Assembly (NCBI GenBank): GCA_000711775.1
Contig: ARYC01017196.1
Span: 1-64,000 of the forward strand
Reading direction: 5' to 3'
DNA length: 64,000 nucleotides
Origin: Oxytricha trifallax
Lineage: Eukaryota; Ciliophora; Spirotrichea; Sporadotrichida; Oxytrichidae
Shown: piece after piece, positions 21,905 to 34,441 of the stretch
Numbering within the stretch: the first letter of the stretch is position 1
How the letters are laid out: each line of letters begins with the position of its first letter
The notes under the pieces: model-generated
Seen by the model: the letters and a program-made list of their open reading frames with translations, nothing else
Databases searched by the model: none
What the model was told of the DNA's origin: nothing
Made by a program: the position numbers and the translations under genes

Positions 21905-22075
21905 TGCAAGTTGAAGAGGACATCATAGCAGAGGGTAAAAACTAGAAAAGAATATAGAGAGTGCAAAATGATCATCATTAGAAGAAAGCGTTCATTGATA
22001 AAGCCAATCAGGAAGATGTATTAGACATTGAGAGCAATGACTATGATAGTGAGGATGATAACAGCTACTCTCATA

Positions 22076-22110
<35 letters not shown>

Positions 22111-22455
22111 TATAAATTATATATATTAAATATATCAATATATAATTACTGTATATTTTCTCAGGGGTACTAGGATAATATATCAGTAATAACACCATAG
22201 GTAGATGATTTACTGACACCCTATAGGAACGATAAAGGTAACAAGTAGAACTAAGTGGATTTTGAGAACTATGCTGATGGATACATCTAAAGTTACATTT
22301 ATTATTAAATATATATATTAACTTTTTCTTAGTATTTTTTTGAATCATAAATTTAGTATAAAAAGATATATATAATAATAAATATAAATGACTTGTTGAA
22401 TAATAATAATAATAATAATATATATATATAAGAAAGTTAGATGATTGACTATTCA
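21905..22455 (+). CDS. Cytoplasmic tail MDSs/exons 1 (block G)
   Basis: At 21905-22075: QVEEDIIAEGKNQKRIQRVQ, then EDVLDIESNDYDSEDDNSYS. At 22165-22290: NISVITPQVDDLLTPYRNDK, then VDFENYADGYIQ. Acidic and Gln/Asn-rich, low-complexity cytoplasmic sequence. The first gap holds a (TA)n run at about 22076-22102 and may be an intron; the tail gaps often begin GT and end AG. Confidence 0.7.
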
Positions 22456-22459
22456 CCAT

Positions 22460-23200
22460 TTAATATGAGCTAGAAATATCGCAAAGCTTCAGTTGACAAT
22501 AAAACTCAGCCACCTGAACCCAAGTATTATATAAAAAATATTTTTAATTTATCAATTATTTTATGTAAAATATTAATCTAATTTTGAATTACCATCTTAT
22601 ATACATGATTTGTCTATGTAACTTTATTTTTATTTATAACATAACTTTTATCTGCAGAGAAATATATAGATTTTTATAATAACTTTTTAATTATATAAAA
22701 TAAATATTTTAATCGATAATTATGATTATAAATGAAAATAAATATTAATAAAAATAATATAAAAATAATTAATTATTAATTTTAATTACTTTTATACATG
22801 AATATTAATACCAAGGTGGCCAATTTACAAGTAAAAATAGAAGCGGACTCTAAGTTGCAAAACATTCGAGACAGAGAATGGCCAGTTTCCAAATAAAGAA
22901 AAACAATAATTTAAGAACTATTGATAATTCACTACCTCAAATTAGCAATAACTTTAACAAAGGGGAAGGTATGTATATTTACATTAAAAATGTTGTGTGA
23001 AATTACTATAATATATTAAATGAACTAAATAAAATGTTACGATATAATTATAATATAAAGTTAGGTTGAAAATACTCATAAATATTAGAAATATATTTTA
23101 ATTTTAGTGATTGACGATTTTAATGATGATGAAGTTAATCACTCTTTCGAAAGCATTAGTGATGGTCAAATTCATAAAAATATAGTCTATAATTTTTGAA
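22460..23200 (+). CDS. Cytoplasmic tail MDSs/exons 2 (block G)
   Basis: At 22465-22530: SQKYRKASVDNKTQPPEPKY. At 22810-22970: GGQFTSKNRSGLQVAKHSRQ, then RMASFQIKKNNNLRTIDNSL. At 23105-23170: VIDDFNDDEVNHSFESISDG. Basic and Ser/Asn-rich pieces without a recognisable domain. The intervening DNA is AT-rich. Confidence 0.65.
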
Positions 23201-23489
23201 TTTATTAGAACAATTTATCTTAAAAATTTATTGTTTAGAATATAATATTGATTGTTCGTATTCCAAAGCAAAATTAAAAGAAAAATTAAGCAAATAAAGG
23301 CTCACATAGAAATATATATGAGAATGAAAATTTAGCCATTAAACTTAAACAACCAAAATAAATTCAAATATCATTAAGTTTTACTATTATTAAAAGTGTT
23401 TATCATATTTTGACTTTTTAATCATTAAAAAGTATAAAAACCCACTAAGATTATATTTAATTAATTTTAAAATACCATACTTTATGTTT

Positions 23490-24160
23490 AAGTACAGAGA
23501 CTCAGCGAATGACAGTTCACAGTTAGACTTGCAAATAGCAGACATTGATGCTTAAATTCTTAAGGGAAATGCCATGAAGAAAAAGAGAGCTATTAATAGA
23601 TAGAGTTAACTACACACTAAGAAACATGCTGATCAGCAATTTTAATTTTTTAGCATACTTTTAACTCATAAGTCTTTTGGAGAAATACAATAAAAAAGTC
23701 AACTTTATACATTATTTTTAGCAGAGAACCTAAAGTTAGGGAGGCAAAAGAGGTTAGAAAATTTTAGATAAATAGAGATTGAATGCAATCGAATATGATA
23801 ATTAGCTTGGAAGATTTAATACTAAACTTTCTCAAGATGCTGCTTTGCTACATGAATTACTATACACTATTTAATTAGTGGTTTGCGATTTATTGTGACC
23901 CATTAATGCAAATTGAATGCTTATTTATTTATATGAAGATGGGAATTGGACTTAGGGTTTAGACGATGATCTGGTTCGGTAGTTGGAAAAACACGCAATT
24001 AAAATGAAATTGTAAAAATAAGAATCTAATCCCCTGAATGCTACTAATCTAAGGTCTCTGGAGGGGTCTATGACAACACCGCTCAATATTGGACTTAAAA
24101 GCAACATGAAAATTAATGCTAATATAGACTAAAACCCCCAAGGTATTTTCTTAAATTTAT
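23490..24160 (+). CDS. Cytoplasmic tail MDSs/exons 3 (block G)
   Basis: At 23495-23640: YRDSANDSSQLDLQIADIDA, then MKKKRAINRQSQLHTKKHAD. At 23725-23880: LNAIEYDNQLGRFNTKLSQD. At 23935-24145: LVRQLEKHAIKMKLQKQESN, then LEGSMTTPLNIGLKSNMKIN. A coiled-coil-like, charged composition. No known motif. Confidence 0.65.
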
Positions 24161-24264
24161 ATTATAAAAATGATACTTAGGTATGCTTTAATTGTTGTTT
24201 ACTTAAATTAACATTAATGAACTTCTTGTAATTTATTTAATTTTTAATTATTTTTATTAAAAGT

Positions 24265-25140
24265 ATAGATAACACAAAAACTCCACCCATATAGGGTGGA
24301 ATAGGAAATACTCAAAGACTCTTCGAGAGAACTGATATGGCAAATGATATTCTTATAATGAAAAGAAAAGACTAAAAAGATAAAAAATCTGAATAGTTAG
24401 CAATGAAGAATATTGATAAGGAATAGGTTCATGAAAATGTTAAAAATCTTAAGATTCAGGATAATTTGGTTAGGAATAACACGCTTTATTTATAATTTCA
24501 TACTATTTAATCATTTTTTTGAATAAAACACAGTGAACAGACAGATCAGTGTAGGCTTTGATGAGAACATTTTAAGGTCAATCAGTCAGCAGTTGAAACA
24601 CGATTAAGAAAGGTTGGAACAAGAAAAAACTTGGAATGATTTGGATAATATGCTGGGTATAACCACACCCTTATCTAAAGGAGGGGATCATACCTCATTA
24701 AGCAAGAAAACTGAGAAACCTCTATATAAAAATGTCATATAATCCCCAAAAAGGTTTACTTAATCATATAAAGATTCCAATAAAATTTATTGAAATGCTA
24801 TAAAATTCTAAAACAAACCAATGAGGCATATAATGAAAGATATTTTGCATTAAGAAAAAGAGAAAGAATTGAATAAGAAGCTTGGATTGATCTCTGAGGA
24901 GTCTGAGGAATAAAACGAGGGTAGATCCATTTCAATGGCAGATCTTACTAAATTATATGTTTATAGTTTTTAATTTATTAAGATCGACAAGACTCATTAA
25001 GGAACATTAGAGACAACAAAGGCAGTTACTATGACATGCTCTAAAGTCTAAACTTTGTGAAGGAACAACAAATGCAGGACAATATGATTGAGGAAGAACT
25101 GAACAATTATAAGAAATTAAGTTGAAAACTATAGGATGAA
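24265..25140 (+). CDS. Cytoplasmic tail MDSs/exons 4 (block G)
   Basis: At 24265-24490: NTKTPPIQGGIGNTQRLFER, then TDMANDILIMKRKDQKDKKS. At 24530-24745: QISVGFDENILRSISQQLKH, then LEQEKTWNDLDNMLGITTPL. At 24820-24955: MKDILHQEKEKELNKKLGLI. At 24980-25125: FIKIDKTHQGTLETTKAVTM, then FVKEQQMQDNMIEEELNNYK. Long charged stretches suggest coiled coil. Confidence 0.65.
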
Positions 25141-25430
25141 TAATATATATTCTACAAAAAAGTAGTTTTAGTTTTCATCTCAGAAATTATCTCTTATCAT
25201 CATGGTTAAAATTTAGTGCTCATATTTTTAAACATTCTTCTTTCTTTATTATTCCTTGTCTCATGTTCTAAAGAAATATTTCTTTGCGAGCCGCTGCTTT
25301 CAAAACAAATTTGTTATCGATTGCAGAAAAATAAAAATAATTTTATATTATTTTATTCCTTATAATTGTTATTTGGATCGCAATTATCTTTTAACAAAAT
25401 GCCATTGAAAAAACTATAACTCTTAATGAA
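25141..25430. other. AT-rich IES or intron
   Basis: No coding character. It separates two parts of the cytoplasmic tail. Confidence 0.4.
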
Positions 25431-26236
25431 TAATTTAATTGATGATAAATTATCGATTGCTAATAAATAAATTGTAAATGACTAGGATGACTATGACCGC
25501 ACACCTCATATATAAATTATGAGCTCTAACAAGAAAATATCATCCAAGAAAATTGTATAGGGTAACTATAGATAATTGGCTGATGATGAAGATGATTTCA
25601 AAACTACTACTATAAATTGTTTTATCACTTTATATTTTAAGGAGTTTATTTTACATATTATGATACTTATTTTATTTTTAAATCATAAGTCAAAATTAAA
25701 TCTTTATTAAATGGTTTAGGTATTTTATGATTAGAGATTTAATTAAAATATAGGGAAATAATGTAAATAAATTATTAATAATTTTTTATTAAAAAACTAC
25801 ATAGATGAATAACTAGATGGAGACAATTAATAAAGTAGAAGACTTTATGAGTGATGGTGGAAGCTCCCAGAGATCATAATAAAATTTTATTCTAGAACAA
25901 TTAAAACATATATAAACATAATTGCCATTTTTTAATGTTGCTATTGTTCAAATTATTTTTATTATGAATCACATAGAGAATAATAACCGTAAATCAATCT
26001 AAAACTTCAAGATCAAAGCTCAAATAATTATAAACTTATTTAGTATTTCTAGTTTAATAATTACCAAATTTTAGCCATTTTGTACATTTGAACATAATTA
26101 AATAAGTCAAAGCTCAACTAAATTAGTAGAAAACTTTGATGAAGAAGACGAAGATAGCGGAGAACTTACATCTAAACACCTTACTTAAAACTCATTCTAA
26201 GCTAAATAAAAGCCATAATAGAAAAGTCAACATTGA
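25431..26236 (+). CDS. C-terminal end of the tail with TGA stop (block G)
   Basis: Short acidic segments: 25440-25615 (NDQDDYDRTPHIQIMSSNKK, then QLADDEDDFKTTT), 25803-25880 (METINKVEDFMSDGGSSQRS) and 26090-26236 (SQSSTKLVENFDEEDEDSGE, then LTSKHLTQNSFQAKQ). The last is open through seven in-frame TAA or TAG codons and stops at TGA, 26234-26236, after KSQH. This gives the C-terminus of the gene. Confidence 0.75.
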
Positions 26237-26284
26237 TAATATTATTGGATTTTATAAAATTAATCATTATTAAATTAGAAAGTT

Positions 26285-26890
26285 AATTGCTAGGTGGTAC
26301 TAACCTCTTGGGACTTTCTGATAGAGCTTTCAACTACACTAAGGCCTATCGAGGGAAAGTAGGGAGTTGCTGGGCACAACGCATGAGGGACTAGTAGGCA
26401 GGGTTCAATCTGTCAGCGTACACTCTTCGAGTAAGCTGGATCCTAAAATTTCTCTGCATTAGATTAGTCTACTGGCTTGAGTTCAGTTTCCTAGGTAAAA
26501 GGGAGCAGGATGAAGGTACGCTCTGCCTTCGAAAGTTAGAAGACGAAAACCATTGAAGCCAACGATAAGGATTTTTCTCCCACACCGGGTTAGGGTGCTG
26601 AAACTACCATTGCGAAAGGATAGGGATTACGTTTCCCAGCAGTGGTGGGACCGGTTAGCGTTTTTCTCCATCTTCTGTTATTTAGTTGGATCTCACGAGC
26701 TCAGTCCTTTGATATAAACTGGGTTGACATCTTGATTTTGGGAGAAGACTAGGAAATAGCGAGAATGTTTTTTTCGGAGTTTTCTACTTTATGACTGCCA
26801 CGTCACGGAAGTTTGCCACGTCAACTCACTCAGATACGTCTACGTCACGACTAAGATTGATTGTTTGATTTTAGTATTAAACAGTGATAT
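26285..26890 (+). mobile_element. GC-rich interspersed repeat, longer copy (LINE/SINE-like)
   Basis: Base composition jumps from AT-rich to near balanced for about 600 bp. The 3' part (26625-26887) matches 34924-35198, including the GCCAC/TCAACTCACT and AGATACGT blocks and the end TTTTAGTATTAAACAGTGA. Upstream, one frame stays open (VLKLPLRKDRDYVSQQWWDR is part of it) to a TGA near 26733, so this may be the 3' end of a non-LTR retrotransposon. GGGTTCAATCT at about 26400 resembles a pol III B box, leaving a SINE possible. Confidence 0.6.
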
Positions 26891-27269
26891 GTTAAATTTA
26901 TTTGATTTTAATCATTCATTCATAAAATTAATCTTATATTTTATTTTTATTTTAAAACAATTCTTGTCACCAAGGGGAATAGACAAAAAATAAAGCAATA
27001 CAAAACCCAAAAATATCAAGGATTTGACAAAGAATTCTCCTAAATTTGTTAATAATTCAGTATTTAAGAATAAACCACCAAAGTGAAAAGGAGATAATAA
27101 TCTAATATAAACTCTATTTTTTATATTAATTTATGATTGATGTATAAATGAAGTATTTGATTATATTGTTTTAAATTTAATTTCATAATTAATTATTCAC
27201 TACATTTATACTATCACAAAAATATTTCAATGTTTATATGCTCAGAATAAACATAAATATTGTATAATG
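26891..27269. other. AT-rich spacer between blocks G and D
   Basis: It lies 3' of the repeat and before the last MDS of minus block D. No coding island was accepted. Confidence 0.45.
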
Positions 27270-27284
27270 ACTTAATGTTACTTT
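27270..27284. repeat. 15-bp scrambled pointer, copy 1
   Basis: ACTTAATGTTACTTT on the plus strand, the reverse complement of 61212-61226. It marks a strand switch between block D and block E. Confidence 0.85.
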
Positions 27285-27355
27285 GGTATTCATGTACATT
27301 TGCATATAGTAAGAATTCAGGTAAAAAGCTCCTCCACTTTTAGACGCAGTTAATC
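27270..27355 (-). CDS. Last MDS of block D, joined to 61212 on the plus strand
   Basis: The minus strand reads FSGLTASKSGGAFYLNSYYM, then QMYMNTKVTLS. Its last 15 bases (AAAGTAACATTAAGT in coding orientation, 27270-27284) are identical to 61212-61226 on the plus strand, where an MDS begins. Merging gives NTKVTLSNVKATGEQGGIFY in one frame. Confidence 0.85.
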
Positions 27356-27469
27356 CAGAGAATAAGAAAAGTTTATTAATGTAAAATCTATAAATTAGTA
27401 CTAAATTCTTTCAAAATATATCATAAGGTTTTATGATAAATTAAGAATGCAGCCTCATTTATGAATTTA

Positions 27470-28385
27470 ACAATTTAGAGTTGGTCATTGACCATAGCGT
27501 CCATTGAAATGTAGGCGGATGCGTACATGAAACCACCATTTTAAGCTGTTGCAGAGAGTACTATTAAATTATCAAACACTAACGATATCAAGTTTTCCAT
27601 GTAAATGTTTCCAATTATATGTATGCATTTTGAAATTATTGCATAAAAAGTAATTAAGATTTTATTAGAACCTAATTTTTATTTGAATTTAAGAAAATAA
27701 ATTCCACCGTCGTTTGCATAACCGTTCATGAATATTGCATTTGTAATTGTTCCATAAACTTTGCTCATGTACATTTATCTTTTTAATAATATACTATATA
27801 GTTTTATAATCTCTAAACTTGTTTTCATAATAAAATTTACAATAAATCGAATTTATTTAAAGACTAAATTTGTAGAAAATATTAATGAAATTAAATATTC
27901 TTTACTATATAAATTATCCTCCGTACCTTGCATTATTGTAGTTGTAAGTAGTATTTGTATCGAAAAATTGCAGATTCTTAAGATATAGAGCCCCACCGTA
28001 CTTCGAAGTGTAACAATTCGAAATAGAGTTATTCCCTATTGTAATGTTTTTAATTATTCTGAAATCACTACAAAGTATGCTTATGAAATCAATTCCATAA
28101 TTTATTATTTTATTTGAGCAATATGAAAGTGACTGTGGTACTATTAGTAGTTGATGTTGTGCTTCCAACTATATATATTGCACTTCGCTATACATCCTTT
28201 TCTGTTTCGTCTGGTGGATAGGAAGTAGCTTCTTCATAGTTTTATAGATCACACTTTTTTACAATAAAAAATAAAGAAATAATATTGTCTAATAAAAACA
28301 CACTTAAGTATGTTATTGCTCAGAGTGATTGTTGTGTTGATTGAGTCAGCGTATATGAAGTGACCTCCAAAAACTTAACTACTAG
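27470..28385 (-). CDS. Beta-helix MDSs (block D)
   Basis: Reading leftwards. At 28385-28310: SQVFGGHFIYADSINTTITL. At 28168-27900: SLSYCSNKIINYGIDFISIL, then ITIGNNSISNCYTSKYGGAL. At 27740-27690: MNGYANDGGIYF (the AT-rich gap makes the borders vague). At 27600-27470: DNLIVLSATAQNGGFMYASA. GG turns recur every 30-45 residues. The 28168-27900 segment is the longest uninterrupted coding stretch here. Confidence 0.75.
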
Positions 28386-28790
28386 GTTTATTTATTAAAT
28401 TAAAAAAAACAAATAATATAAATTTAAATTATTTAAAATTATAACCCTATATTCTAAAATAAAATTAATTTTACTTCACTTATGAATGAATATGCGTAAT
28501 TCTAAATTTAATTTTTGAGTTTTATAAATAATTTCAAATTTGATTATAAAATTTGTCAATCTACTTTCAAATTTAAATTATAATAATCTAGATTATTATC
28601 AATATAATATTAGATTGTCCACCTCCTTATTATTATTACTATTATTCTGGAATAGTTTAAATTAATAATTTATTAATTTTATCGATTGCTCTTTTTTTTA
28701 ATTTTGTGGGAATTTGCTCCTATAAATGAAATATATTTTTTAAATAGTTGAAGTAATTGCTTGAATATTGCTAAGACTTATTTATAAAAT
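28386..28790. other. AT-rich IES
   Basis: No coding signal on either strand that I can support. Confidence 0.45.
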
Positions 28791-29070
28791 ATTTTCTGCT
28801 CGAATTAGACCACCCTAATATGAAGTGATATTGCTGAAGTGAGTTTGTGTTGGTGATACCAGATCTATACTTAGAGTAAATAATTCATAATTAATAGAGA
28901 TTATACATATTTTTAGTATAATAATTTAAAAATAAAAATTTATAATAATTTTCTACATAATTAAATACGTTAAAGAGTTGTTCTTGCACCAGAAAGATAA
29001 AACACTCCCGCATCTTTTGACGAATATATATTTTAGAAATTAGTGCTCTATCCTGTCATCTGTACATTTA
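28791..29070 (-). CDS. Beta-helix MDSs (block D)
   Basis: At 29070-28970: MTGQSTNFQNIYSSKDAGVF, then YLSGARTTL. At 28865-28795: LVSPTQTHFSNITSYQGGLI. Both have the family turn ([DQ]-[AG]-G-[VL]) after an N-rich coil. The spacer is AT-rich. Confidence 0.75.
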
Positions 29071-29660
29071 ATAAAAATTTTACAATAAAAAGTAACTTGA
29101 TAATTATTATATATATATTATATTATATGATTGATGATGGGGTCTTATGACAACATTCCTCCTAATGTATTAGGTTTGGCGTATAAAAATGCATTTGTTT
29201 ATAAAGAATACAAGTCGAAAAATAAAAAAAAATATATTACTATTGGGTGTTTTAATAAACTATACATAATTCTTTTTGATTTCTTTTCAAATTAACTTGA
29301 AATTCATTATAATTACTTTTCGTGGTTTTTTTAATATATAACTTCTAAATTTTATAGAAAGTTATCAAAATAAATTTTATTGCATTTATTTTAATTGTAA
29401 TTTATATGTATTTATATGACAGTAAAATTTAATTATTTAAATTAAAATTATTATAGGGAACAATCATTCCTATTATATTATGGAATGATGTTTTAGTATG
29501 GAAAATTATAAATATTTTTTCATTTATTTCAATATACATTTTCGAGCTTAATTTTATTTGCAATCTTTTTATTAACAATTAAAAGATTAATAGTTAATTG
29601 TTTTTATATATCCTCTTTCATTTATTAATTTTGAACAATAATATTATATATTAGATTTTA
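29071..29660. other. AT-rich IES
   Basis: Mostly homopolymer-rich. A possible small minus MDS near 29140-29200 (SLYANTKYIRRNVVIRPHH, or an overlapping frame) was not firm enough to call. Confidence 0.4.
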
Positions 29661-29664
29661 AATA

Positions 29665-30025
29665 CAAGTCATAAGCTGTAACATTTTCAAGTGTTATATA
29701 TGAGTCCATGCTTGTATAAATATAAAAAACTGAGCCACTTCCTCCATATAAACTTGTAAATGTTGGGGAAATGAATGTTAAGTTTTGACAATTATCACAA
29801 AACAAAGCAGATCTATATTTTTATATAAAAATAAATTATGATCATGACAAAATTAAAAGTAATCACTTTTACTGAAATATATTTATTAAATGAAGCTATA
29901 CAAATATATCAATTAGATATATATAAATTATCCATTTAATGCACATACCTGATAGTAAATTGATCCTGTGTCAGTTAGTGAGGATCCTGTAAAGTAAAAC
30001 ACTCCACCATACATGCTTATAATAA
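29665..30025 (-). CDS. Beta-helix MDSs (block D)
   Basis: At 30025-29940: SMYGGVFYFTGSSLTDTGSI. At 29815-29665: CDNCQNLTFISPTFTSLYGG, then SGSVFYIYTSMDSYITLENV. The second has the CDNC pair followed by a full coil and GGSGSVFY turn, and is among the clearest MDSs of this block. Confidence 0.85.
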
Positions 30026-31129
30026 ATTGGTAGAAAAAAATAAATATTTTTATTATAATATTTATATAATACGATTGAATTATATTATATTCAAGATTGT
30101 ATTCATTTACAATTGATACATAGATTTAATATAAAAATAATGGAAAAATTAATAAGAAAAATAATAATTAATTTTAATACAAATTAATTTGTGAAAAATT
30201 TTCCCAAACCAAGATATTATAAGGCTGTACAATAAACAACTCATGAATTGTCCTTGACTTTACAAAGTTTTTTCACTTATGTTTTGTTAAAAAGGATTTA
30301 ATGGTAGGCATTTTTTTATTGCCAAATATCAATTATATCTTTAAACTCGATTATTCTATCCAAATTTATGCTATAATAATAACAGTTTTTAACAATATTA
30401 AGTTAAGTTAATTTTTTTAATTAACTTTTTAAAAACAAAAACATTTCGAATAGATTAGGATAAATTTTTAACTGAAACAATTTATGATCTTTTTAAGAGA
30501 AATAATGTTATCGTTTCATAATTAATTATAATAAACTTATAAAAATATATATTTTCTTAGAAAAACAAGACTCTGAATTACTACTTATAATTTTTAATCA
30601 ATAATCAAATAATTTTAATAAAAAAAAATATTTTTTCTTATTTTAAAAATGACCAAATTGATGATTTAAAATTATATGTAAACCCCGTGTTTTTGCTGAG
30701 GTTAAGTAAAGTAAATTAAGTACATATTAAACTTTGTAAATATAATTATAATTAGCAATAAAAAATAATATAAATACTGTGATTACATAGCATTATAACT
30801 TTATCAATCAATAGCTTGAAATATTAACACTACATCAAGATGTATATCTATGCCAATAATCATTAGAATATTGATTATTTGTTTTTATATTCCCTCTATT
30901 CAAATTCTTATATATACAACATTGTGGTTTAAGAGTTCTTAAATTAATTATTCTTAGAAGTTACATTGCTTGAAGCTAAGTAAAACATCGCAGATTTGTT
31001 AATTTATATACAAATTATTTCTATTATTATCTGACATTATTATTAAATTTTTTACACTTGACAAAAAAATTAATCTTAAGCTACTACTATAAGGATATTA
31101 AGATAAATTTGTTGAAAGAAATAGTTATA
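30026..31129. other. Long AT-rich IES
   Basis: About 1.1 kb without a supported coding segment. AT-rich with many homopolymers. Confidence 0.5.
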
Positions 31130-31400
31130 TTCATGAGTTAATTTTCAAGATAAGTTAGCAATGTTTGGGGTTGGCCCTAGTTATCTGTGCCCAACGATGT
31201 TCCAACTTCTTCGTAAGTAATTACATTTTCTTCTAATAAAATCGGAGTAGCTTTAATTATAATAACTTAAAAGCTTTAATTATAATAACTTTTAAAAATC
31301 AATCTGCTCTTAAATTTCTAAATTAAATTTATTTTCACCAAATTGATTAGCTTTATTTGAATATATAACTGAGCCATACTGTGAAGCTATACAGTCAGTA
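31130..31400 (-). CDS. Beta-helix MDSs (block D)
   Basis: At 31400-31335: DCIASQYGSVIYSNKANQFG. At 31230-31130: ITYEEVGTSLGTDNQGQPQT. The first carries the QYGSVIY turn. Weaker than neighbouring MDSs but on the same strand and of the same type. Confidence 0.6.
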
Positions 31401-32290
31401 ACAGTATTCTATTATATTATTATTTTTCTTAATTATTTTTCTTAAATACAAATTCAAATCATTTAATTAGTTAATTTATAATTAGAGTATTAAAGCTGAA
31501 ATCAATTGACAAAGCATCTTGATATTTTAAATAATATTTTATATATATTTTTTAAAAACTTAAATTTTCAATATTTATAAAAAATTAAATAAATTATTAA
31601 ATTTGATTATAGATAACTCCTCCCTATTAAGAATTATAATACTTTGTGATTTTGTTAGATTCAAATGTCAAATTTGCCATTTAGATAAATTTGAGTAATA
31701 TTATCAAATTTAAAATTTACTCAATATATAATTGAAATAATTTTTCAATATTTTTTGATTGAGTTGTTAATAAACATTACACCTCCTTATTATTGAGCAT
31801 ATCCCTAGAGAAACATAAATTATATTATATATTTCTATAAAATATCATAATAATCTAATTTTTGTAGATTTATATTATCTTAGCATTAATTAAGTTAAAG
31901 AAATGTGCTATTAAGGATTTCTATTGTTTAAGAAGCGGGTATATTTGGTGAAATGTATATTATATACACATATTTTAAATTATAATATCATACAAAATAT
32001 GAATTATTTTTGAAGATATTTAATGTAAAAGACACCGCCTTTCAAATTTGCATAAGTTTAATAAAAGTAACATTTTTCAATAAAAAAGTCAGAAACTACT
32101 TTTTGGTAAATTACTGACCCATAATTAGCATATGTGCTTATGAAACTATATATTTATAAATATATATATTATCTTTCTTAAAAATTATATAATCTGCATA
32201 AATGAATCAAAATTTCAATTATTATATAACTAGTAGTATCTAAAGAAAATTCTCCACCGCTTAACTTAAAAATACCAATATTAATAAAAA
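31401..32290 (-). CDS. Small beta-helix MDSs in IES (block D)
   Basis: A set of very short GG islands on the minus strand: near 31800-31765 (AQQQGGVMFI), 32045-32020 (NLKGGVFYIK), 32130-32080 (YANYGSVIYQKVVSDF) and 32265-32235 (LSGGEFSLDTTS). Each is about 10-20 codons with the expected turn, separated by AT-rich DNA. Individually weak; together they match the spacing of the family. Confidence 0.5.
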
Positions 32291-33690
32291 ATAAAAATTA
32301 AAAGTCTATAAATTCTTTTATTGAAAAATTAAATGATATTTAATAACTATATTTTTTAATATTGGATGAAATATTTGAAAACAACGATTTATTTATTAAT
32401 TATGGAAATATATAATTAAATTAATTTTCTCATATTGTATTATTAAACATTTTTTGATTATGAAAAATATAAATTTAAAAATTCTTAGAAATTAGTATTT
32501 TATAGTCTTTTTATATTTTTTATTAATTAATCCTAAATAGTAGAAACCTTATAATCTATATCCCATAATTCTAATCAAACTTTACTATTTTATATTAAAT
32601 ACTCATAAATTATTTTTTAAGAATATTTTTCTATATTCTACTCATTATTAAAATATGGTATAAAAACATATTAACTCTCAGTGACTATAAGTAAAATTTA
32701 TCCTACAAAAACAAAAAAATTATTTAACAGTAGAAATTTAATAAAAATAAAAGATAATTTTATTTTGCAAAATTTAATGACATTAATCAATTTTAATTAT
32801 AAGATCCTGTGTCTGAATAAGTAATGTATGGGTAAATCTCAAACATAATATTTTATACATATAGATATAATGCATCAAAATCATTTATTAATAAACATTT
32901 AGTGAAATATTTTGAAAAAGAGATATTTAAAAAAATAAACAATTTGTGAATTATTTGAGAATAATTTTTATATATATTTTTAGATCAAGATACTATTCTT
33001 TATGAAAAAATCTATAATTCAGCAAAGTCCTTTTTATAATAATAATTAAAAATAATTTATTACTTTATTAATCTTTTTATTTATAAATAATGAAATAAAA
33101 TATCTTTAATTTATAGAATTTATCCATATAAAAATATTTTTTGTAATATTATGTAAACTAACTTTGATATGAATAAAGTCATTATTTCTTTTATAATTTT
33201 TCTCTATTTAATTAAATTAGAGAATATTAAAATCATAAATGTGGATGAATCATTTATTTTTATATATTTTCTAGCTTTAATTCAATAATTACACAAAAAA
33301 TTCTCTGCCCCCCAAAACCTTAATATTTTCTTAAATTGCATAGGTAGAGAAAGTATAACATTAAGAAATGCTTATTGAAATCGTTGTTATAGTGGCTCTA
33401 GTATCAGGCTAAAACTTAAACAAGGAACCTTTTGAATAGTATCCACTTTAATTTTTATTTTTATAATAGAAATTAGGAATTTTATAAATAATCAATTAAC
33501 TTGTTAAAGTTTAAAAAGCATTTGATGTTGTGAGGCTTGAGTTTAATATTTTTATAAAAATAGTGTAAATATTAAGATTTATGAATAAAAGTAAAACAAA
33601 TTCATTATTTATTTTTAAATTAATTATATTATTAACTTGAGGTAACATTGCTAACATCTAAGCAATATTTAAGTTTATTTAATTTAAAAA

Positions 33691-34048
33691 TAGTTTGGGG
33701 GGAGTTTCCTGCCCCCAACATTAAATTTTACATTGTTTGGCAATAAAAATACTAGAAACAAATAAATTTCAATTACCATAATCATGTACTAAACAACTTT
33801 TATTAATATTAATTTTCAAGGTACATAATTATTCTTTATCAAATTATATATTATAAACAAGGCTAAAATAATTGTTTTTTATTAATAATTAATGTGATTT
33901 TCATTAAAATGTAAATTCATTATCAAGGTAGAAATGATATTTGAAGCTAAATTAAAAATAACTATATCATAATTGATGATAAAGATTCTTTGAAAATTAT
34001 AAAAATTACATATTTTTATGTATGGGGCAGGAAACTTCCCCCCTCAAT
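33691..34048. repeat. Inverted repeat with G6/C6 runs
   Basis: TTGGGGGGAGTTTCCTGCCC at about 33695-33714 is repeated inverted at about 34023-34046 (GGGGCAGGAAACTTCCCCCC). The arms are about 25-30 bp around roughly 310 bp of AT-rich DNA. A small foldback or MITE is likely. A further CTGCCCCCC run at about 33304 may be a relic of the same family. Confidence 0.65.
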
Positions 34049-34429
34049 AGTTTATATAATAAACGCTTGATTATATTTATTTCGTTTAAATGTATGTTAT
34101 ATACTCAATTATTTAATTTTTCGATATTCTTGATAATAAATCGAATAAAAATTGATGAAAATTTACATACATTATTTTTTTATTACTTTAATAAGTTATA
34201 ATCAATTTAATATATTAAATCCTTATAACAATATACCTAAATAATTTACAGATTTATATAATCTTTTACATGACTAATTAATAATAAATATAAAATAAAT
34301 TTATGGATTAATCTTTGTAAATAAGAAAAATAAATATCAAAATTATAAATAAATTTGCAGTTAGAGTTTATTTTTAATGTAGTATAATTTAAATAAAAAA
34401 ACTAGAGCTTATTATTAGAAAATATATAA

Positions 34430-34441
34430 CCCCAAAACCCC
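34430..34441. repeat. Internal telomere-like tract CCCCAAAACCCC
   Basis: One and a half units of the spirotrich C4A4 telomere repeat in AT-rich IES. It equals the repeat that caps TBE transposons, but the adjoining bases (TATAATTTG) are not the TBE subterminal TTAGTG and no inverted partner was seen nearby. Confidence 0.7.

Noticed and set aside
22076-22105. (TA)n tract as a regulatory element
   Set aside because: Simple dinucleotide repeat in an intron or IES; similar runs occur at 35345 and elsewhere.
21992-22459. Minus ORF of 155 codons
   Set aside because: Runs antisense through the cytoplasmic-tail exons and a (TA)n tract; the Tyr/Ile runs come from simple repeats.
26390-26420. tRNA gene suggested by GGGTTCAATCT
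   Set aside because: No cloverleaf, acceptor stem or convincing A box around it.
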